A DNA stretch of 46,965 bases. It comes from JAGOUU01 sp964387745. Lineage in GTDB: Bacteria > Pseudomonadota > Gammaproteobacteria > JAGOUU01. The DNA is taken from NCBI GenBank assembly GCA_964387745.1, contig CAYLXL010000014.1, forward strand, positions 1 to 46,965, read 5' to 3'. The translations under genes were made by a program, and so were the position numbers. The notes under the pieces are model-generated. The model did no database searches. It was not told the DNA's origin and saw only the letters and a program-made list of their open reading frames with translations. Position 1 is the first letter of the stretch. Every line of letters starts with the position of its first letter. Of the stretch, positions 43,538 through 46,965 are shown in pieces.

Positions 43538-44545
43538 TTATTTTAGAATATTGTGATGAGTAAAAAGCGATTTGTATTTGCCATTGAGTGCATCGCGAGC
43601 CGTAATTATATTACCACCACTAAATTGGAGTTTAGTGATTTCTAATTGACCATCAGCAGTTTGTACAATAATATGTTTATTATTTTCATTTAGGACGCTG
43701 CCTGGTTGAAGAGCAGAATGAGCACTTATAACATCAGCATCTATTATCTTAAATATAGTATCCTGTGAATCAGGTAATGTACCTATCGCAGTGACAGACG
43801 GCCAAGGGTTTAACGCTCGTACTTTTCGATGAATGTTTACCGCGCTATCTTGCCAATTAATTTCAGCCTCAGCTTTGTCTAGTTTATGAGCATAGTTAGC
43901 TAAGCTCTCGTCTTGTTTTTGATAATTTTTATTTGATAGTAGCGTCTTGTAATTGGTTACTAAATCATTAGTTAAAGAAATAGCGATATCACATAACTTT
44001 TCGGAAAGAGTGATTGTAGTGTCACCGTCTAAGATATTACAGCTGGCTTGTAAAATACTGGGGCCTGTATCAAGTTTTTGTTCCATCTTTTGAATAGTAA
44101 TACCCGTTTGTACATCACCAGCAAGAATAGCTCTTTGTATGGGTGCGGCTCCACGCCATCTAGGTAACAGTGAAGCATGGATATTCACACATTCAAGTTT
44201 AGGTATGTCTAAAACACTTTGCGGCAAAATTAAACCATAGGCTACAACAATCATTAAATCAGGTTGATAAGATTGTAATTGGGATATATCAGCATTATTT
44301 TTAAAATTAACCGGTTGTTCAATACGGATGTTATGTTGATTTGCTGAATTATAATCAAGTATTACTTGTTTAACTGGTGATGGGGCAATCTTACGACCAC
44401 GGCCGGACTCTCTGTCGGGTTGAGTATAAACTGCAGACAGAGTAAATAACTTATTATAATTAGGCGAGCAAAGTAAAGAATTTAAAATCTTAGCAGCAAA
44501 GTCTGAAGTTCCAGCAAAGACAATATTTAATAAATTATTCGGCAT
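43538..44545 (-). CDS. fmt: Methionyl-tRNA formyltransferase
   Basis: Formylates the initiator Met-tRNA using 10-formyl-tetrahydrofolate. The 335 residues show IVFAGTSDFAAKIL at the start, the active-site Asn and His in CVNIHASLLPRWRGAAPIQ, and the catalytic Asp in KLDTGP. The C-terminal domain (KVRALNPWPS) binds tRNA. It overlaps def by 11 bases and is followed by the polysaccharide genes with only a short gap, so readthrough from the def promoter into them is possible. Confidence 0.97.
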   Translation of the reverse strand: MPNNLLNIVFAGTSDFAAKILNSLLCSPNYNKLFTLSAVYTQPDRESGRGRKIAPSPVKQVILDYNSANQHNIRIEQPVNFKNNADISQLQSYQPDLMIVVAYGLILPQSVLDIPKLECVNIHASLLPRWRGAAPIQRAILAGDVQTGITIQKMEQKLDTGPSILQASCNILDGDTTITLSEKLCDIAISLTNDLVTNYKTLLSNKNYQKQDESLANYAHKLDKAEAEINWQDSAVNIHRKVRALNPWPSVTAIGTLPDSQDTIFKIIDADVISAHSALQPGSVLNENNKHIIVQTADGQLEITKLQFSGGNIITARDALNGKYKSLFTHHNILK

Positions 44546-45035
44546 TGGCTAGTTTATATTTTTCTAATCTTTTTAAGGCTAAGTGTAATTTTAAGCGGGA
44601 TAAATTTTTAATAAATACTTCACCACTTAAATGCTCACACTCGTGGTGAATACATTTAGCTAGAAAATCTTTGGCATGAATCGTAAATTCTTCACCTCTT
44701 AAATCTTGTGCTTTGACTACTAATTCAAGTGGGCGAGTAACTTTGATACGCAAGCCAGGGAAAGACAAACATCCTTCTTCACCGGTTTGACTACCGGACT
44801 CAGAGACAATTTGTGGATTAATTAAAATTTGCGTGTTGCTGTAGTCGTTAGTAACGTCCAGAACGACGATGCTTTTTTGAATATTGACTTGAATAGAAGC
44901 TAAACCACAGCCTTCTTCTTTGTACATAGTCGCTAGCATTTGATCGACTTGTTTTTTTAATTCAGAGTCAAATTGGGTAACAGGCACAGCCTTGAGGTTT
45001 AAGCGTGGATCGGGGTATTTGAGAACTTCAAGCAT
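44535..45035 (-). CDS. def: Peptide deformylase (fmt-linked copy)
   Basis: The 166 residues have motif II EEGCLSFPG and motif III CIHHECEHLSG with the metal-binding HExxH. Motif I reads GCGLASIQ in place of the usual GxGLAAxQ, so it is close but not canonical. Linked and overlapping with fmt, this is the expected housekeeping copy. A second, more divergent copy lies at 4355-4879. Confidence 0.95.
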   Translation of the reverse strand: MLEVLKYPDPRLNLKAVPVTQFDSELKKQVDQMLATMYKEEGCGLASIQVNIQKSIVVLDVTNDYSNTQILINPQIVSESGSQTGEEGCLSFPGLRIKVTRPLELVVKAQDLRGEEFTIHAKDFLAKCIHHECEHLSGEVFIKNLSRLKLHLALKRLEKYKLANAE

Positions 45036-45065
45036 AGAACGCTAACAAATTATTAGTTATGCGAC

Positions 45066-45094
45066 ATTGTAAATGAATTTGGGGGAATTTTCAA
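45066..45094 (-). promoter_or_regulatory. Predicted sigma70 promoter for def-fmt
   Basis: On the minus strand, TTGAAA (45089-45094), a 17-base spacer and TACAAT (45066-45071), each 5 of 6 to consensus, 30 bases upstream of the def start. Confidence 0.6.
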
Positions 45095-45195
45095 GAGATG
45101 TGTAAGCGATGTATGAGAGGGGCTAAATTAAAGAGGTTGAAACTTTAGTAATTAGTGATGGATAAATTCTTGTTGTTTGAAACATATATATTTGA

Positions 45196-45223
45196 TTGAC
45201 ATAAGGTTTTTATAATTCATAAT
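45196..45223 (+). promoter_or_regulatory. Predicted sigma70 promoter for the RHS-like gene
   Basis: A perfect TTGACA (45196-45201), a 16-base spacer and CATAAT (45218-45223, 5 of 6), 46 bases before the ATG at 45270. Confidence 0.6.
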
Positions 45224-45269
45224 ACTCGCAGAAAAAAAATGGAATAATAATAATTGAAAAGTTTTGGAA

Positions 45270-46965
45270 ATGAAGAGAAAATTTTTTTGTGGATGTTGGG
45301 TTTTCATTGTTTCGGGTTTTCTTTCAAGTATTTATGCTGAAGATCCATTTCGCGTTAACAACAGCGCTATTCATAATCCATTTGAATATAATGAATGGGA
45401 TAGAACAAATCTAGATGGAACTACTTTATCACATCAAGTTGTAGAACAGTATGATGAAAATAACAATGAAATTAGTCCAGAGTTAAGTTATGGTAGTAGT
45501 TCCTCTCATGAAGAAGATAAAGTTTCAATCAATGAACTATTATCTCCAATAGAAACTAATCACAAAATAACTCCTAATCAGAATGAATTTGTAGATTTAT
45601 TTTCCGGGACATTAAAACTAATCTACACAGATTTTTCAGCTCCCGTGGCTCCGGGTTTAAACATGGAATTTAATCGGAGCTATACCTCAGATCTATATGA
45701 ACCTGATTTTTGGGATTTTAAATATGAAAGGGATGTTAATTTTTATCAAGATATGGTATCGCAATCATGGAATTTTCAGAGTGAATACATAAGAGTAGTA
45801 GATAATTGTAAGGAAAAGGACAACACTTGTAAACCAGTGCATGTGAATGCACTAGCACAGAAGGTGCCTTTATTGACAGATTTAAAGAATGTCAATGAAT
45901 TTAGAACATTTAACAATTGGCGTGGGAAAAAAGTAACCAATGGTTATATTCTAAATGCTCCTAATGGTTTTAAGTATTTTTTTACTCATCAGTGGAATAT
46001 GAGGGATATTAAAAGATACTATCTAAAAAAAATAGAGACTCCTCAAGGGCAATTTATAGAATATAAATATGATAGAGCTTTATTAACAGATATTACTAGC
46101 AGTAATCCTGAGCAGGAGTTGAAGATCACATATCAGCCTCATTCGCTTCATTTGAAGTATAAAGGTAAGAAGGTTTGGCATACTTTTTATACTCCTAGTA
46201 TAGTTAGGTTTAATAAAAAAGTCATAGCAGAATATTCTTTTGCCTACTCAAGTTATAAACACAGGACCAAGTTACAGCTCGCGCAAGCTAAAGTAAACAA
46301 TAAAATATGGTCGTATAGTTATATATTTCATCGGATGAATGATAAATATTTTGAGCAGTCAAAGTATATGCGAGATTTCGTAAGTAGTGTGGTTGATAAT
46401 AACGGTCAGACCTTATACGCTTTTGCACAAGATCCCACATTAAGATTTGCACCATACACACATGCAATGCGACTTGTGAGTATTAATCAATATTCTAAAG
46501 ACGGTTTAGAAAACGGCAGCTGGTTGATTAATCATGCTTTAGGAGATTTGGTTGATGGATTGAAAACAAAAGTGGTTTATGTGAGGAATAACCATTATAC
46601 CACGAGTTATCTCTATTATAATTATCAGAATGGGAATTTGTGGCGATTAGGTACATTAATTAGAAGTTCAATTTTTAAAGACAATGTGGTAAGTAACAAT
46701 AATATTTTGCAAAGCATGAATTATACATACAAACCTGTTATACATAATAATGATCCTTTTAAAATATTTACTCATTATACAGAGGAGCGTCATAATAGAT
46801 ACAAAAGGCTTTTTAAGGTTGATAATGTCACCTATCGTCCAGTGACAACTGCAATAACTACTTTTAGGGACGGTCAAAGTTATTCTACACAATATAACGA
46901 TTATGATGAGTATGACAACCCTCGTCAGATTACTCAAACAGGTGGTAAAGTAAGCAGAAATATAA
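45270..46965 (+). CDS. Secreted RHS/YD-repeat-like protein, C-terminus off the window
   Basis: I read 565 codons from the ATG at 45270 with no stop to the window end. The protein starts with a signal peptide (KRKFFCGCWVFIVSGFLSSIYA, cleavage before EDPFR). At about residues 106-140 it has FVDLFSGTLKLIYTDFSAP and PGLNMEFNRSYTS, which match the region at the front of RHS and YD-repeat proteins. Near the end YNDYDEYDNPRQITQTGG looks like a first YD-type repeat. Proteins of this type form large shells that often enclose a C-terminal toxin. The toxin part, if any, is beyond the window. A putative sigma70 promoter lies just upstream. Confidence 0.8.
   Translation, partial: MKRKFFCGCWVFIVSGFLSSIYAEDPFRVNNSAIHNPFEYNEWDRTNLDGTTLSHQVVEQYDENNNEISPELSYGSSSSHEEDKVSINELLSPIETNHKITPNQNEFVDLFSGTLKLIYTDFSAPVAPGLNMEFNRSYTSDLYEPDFWDFKYERDVNFYQDMVSQSWNFQSEYIRVVDNCKEKDNTCKPVHVNALAQKVPLLTDLKNVNEFRTFNNWRGKKVTNGYILNAPNGFKYFFTHQWNMRDIKRYYLKKIETPQGQFIEYKYDRALLTDITSSNPEQELKITYQPHSLHLKYKGKKVWHTFYTPSIVRFNKKVIAEYSFAYSSYKHRTKLQLAQAKVNNKIWSYSYIFHRMNDKYFEQSKYMRDFVSSVVDNNGQTLYAFAQDPTLRFAPYTHAMRLVSINQYSKDGLENGSWLINHALGDLVDGLKTKVVYVRNNHYTTSYLYYNYQNGNLWRLGTLIRSSIFKDNVVSNNNILQSMNYTYKPVIHNNDPFKIFTHYTEERHNRYKRLFKVDNVTYRPVTTAITTFRDGQSYSTQYNDYDEYDNPRQITQTGGKVSRNI

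Noticed and set aside
1..46965. tRNA, rRNA, CRISPR array or riboswitch
   Set aside because: Gaps between genes are short and none shows a cloverleaf, regular spaced repeats or a known leader motif.

Overview
The window is AT-rich DNA from a draft assembly (there is a run of ten N inside glyS). It reads as a gammaproteobacterium: tetrameric-type glycyl-tRNA synthetase (glyQ and glyS) followed by gmhB, a DUF2797 protein, a def-fmt pair, and a large Wzx/Wzy-type O-antigen or capsule locus that makes a legionaminic-acid-like nonulosonate. The UDP-sugar route to the nonulosonate and the acetamidino genes recall Legionella and its relatives. That placement is inference; no rRNA or tRNA is present to confirm it.

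Left edge (1-4354): the N-terminal ~1,330 codons of a filamentous-haemagglutinin-type two-partner-secretion exoprotein on the minus strand, with about twelve GLUG-like repeats and a Pro/Thr-Pro tract, cut by the window edge. A 369-bp gap after its start carries a 138-bp element with perfect 18-bp inverted ends. Housekeeping block (4355-10884): glyQ-glyS-gmhB-def on the minus strand, then a DUF2797 gene and a dicarboxylate/amino-acid symporter on the plus strand.

Polysaccharide region (10955-43492): a WbpE-like aminotransferase converges on a GT-C membrane glycosyltransferase with a 125-bp antisense overlap. A tight operon follows (neuB-neuC-neuD-CBS/aminotransferase fusion). Next come a DUF4143 AAA ATPase (possible insertion), a Wzy-like polymerase and an SGNH/MBOAT acylation pair on the minus strand, then wzx, a GT2 glycosyltransferase and a 4-reductase on the plus strand. 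A strong promoter at 26649 drives a long, mostly overlapping gene set: gmd, fcl, a capsule-synthesis-type glycosyltransferase, neuA, a class III aminotransferase with a four-Cys insertion, wbpG-hisH-hisF, a hexapeptide acetyltransferase, a PtmA-like SDR and an OafA-SGNH acyltransferase. From the other side, def-fmt leads on the minus strand into a PglF/WbpM-type 4,6-dehydratase, a WecA/WbpL-type initiating transferase, a secreted coiled-coil protein and manC.

Inferred pathway: the dehydratase makes UDP-4-keto-6-deoxy-GlcNAc. One branch (4-reductase, then WecA/WbpL-like transferase) starts the repeat unit on lipid with a QuiNAc/FucNAc-type sugar. The other (CBS-aminotransferase, NeuD, NeuC, NeuB, NeuA) makes a CMP-nonulosonate, with WbpG/HisH/HisF adding an acetamidino group. 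ManC-Gmd-Fcl make a GDP-fucose-type sugar, but the Fcl catalytic Tyr is Phe here. Several acyltransferases probably decorate the polymer.

Right edge (45270-46965): the N-terminal 565 codons of a secreted RHS/YD-repeat-like protein, divergent from def and cut by the window end. The points most worth a second look are the Fcl Tyr-to-Phe change, the CBS-aminotransferase fusion, the Cys-rich aminotransferase insertion, the HisF without its catalytic Asp11, the secreted protein inside the O-antigen operon and the inverted-repeat element.
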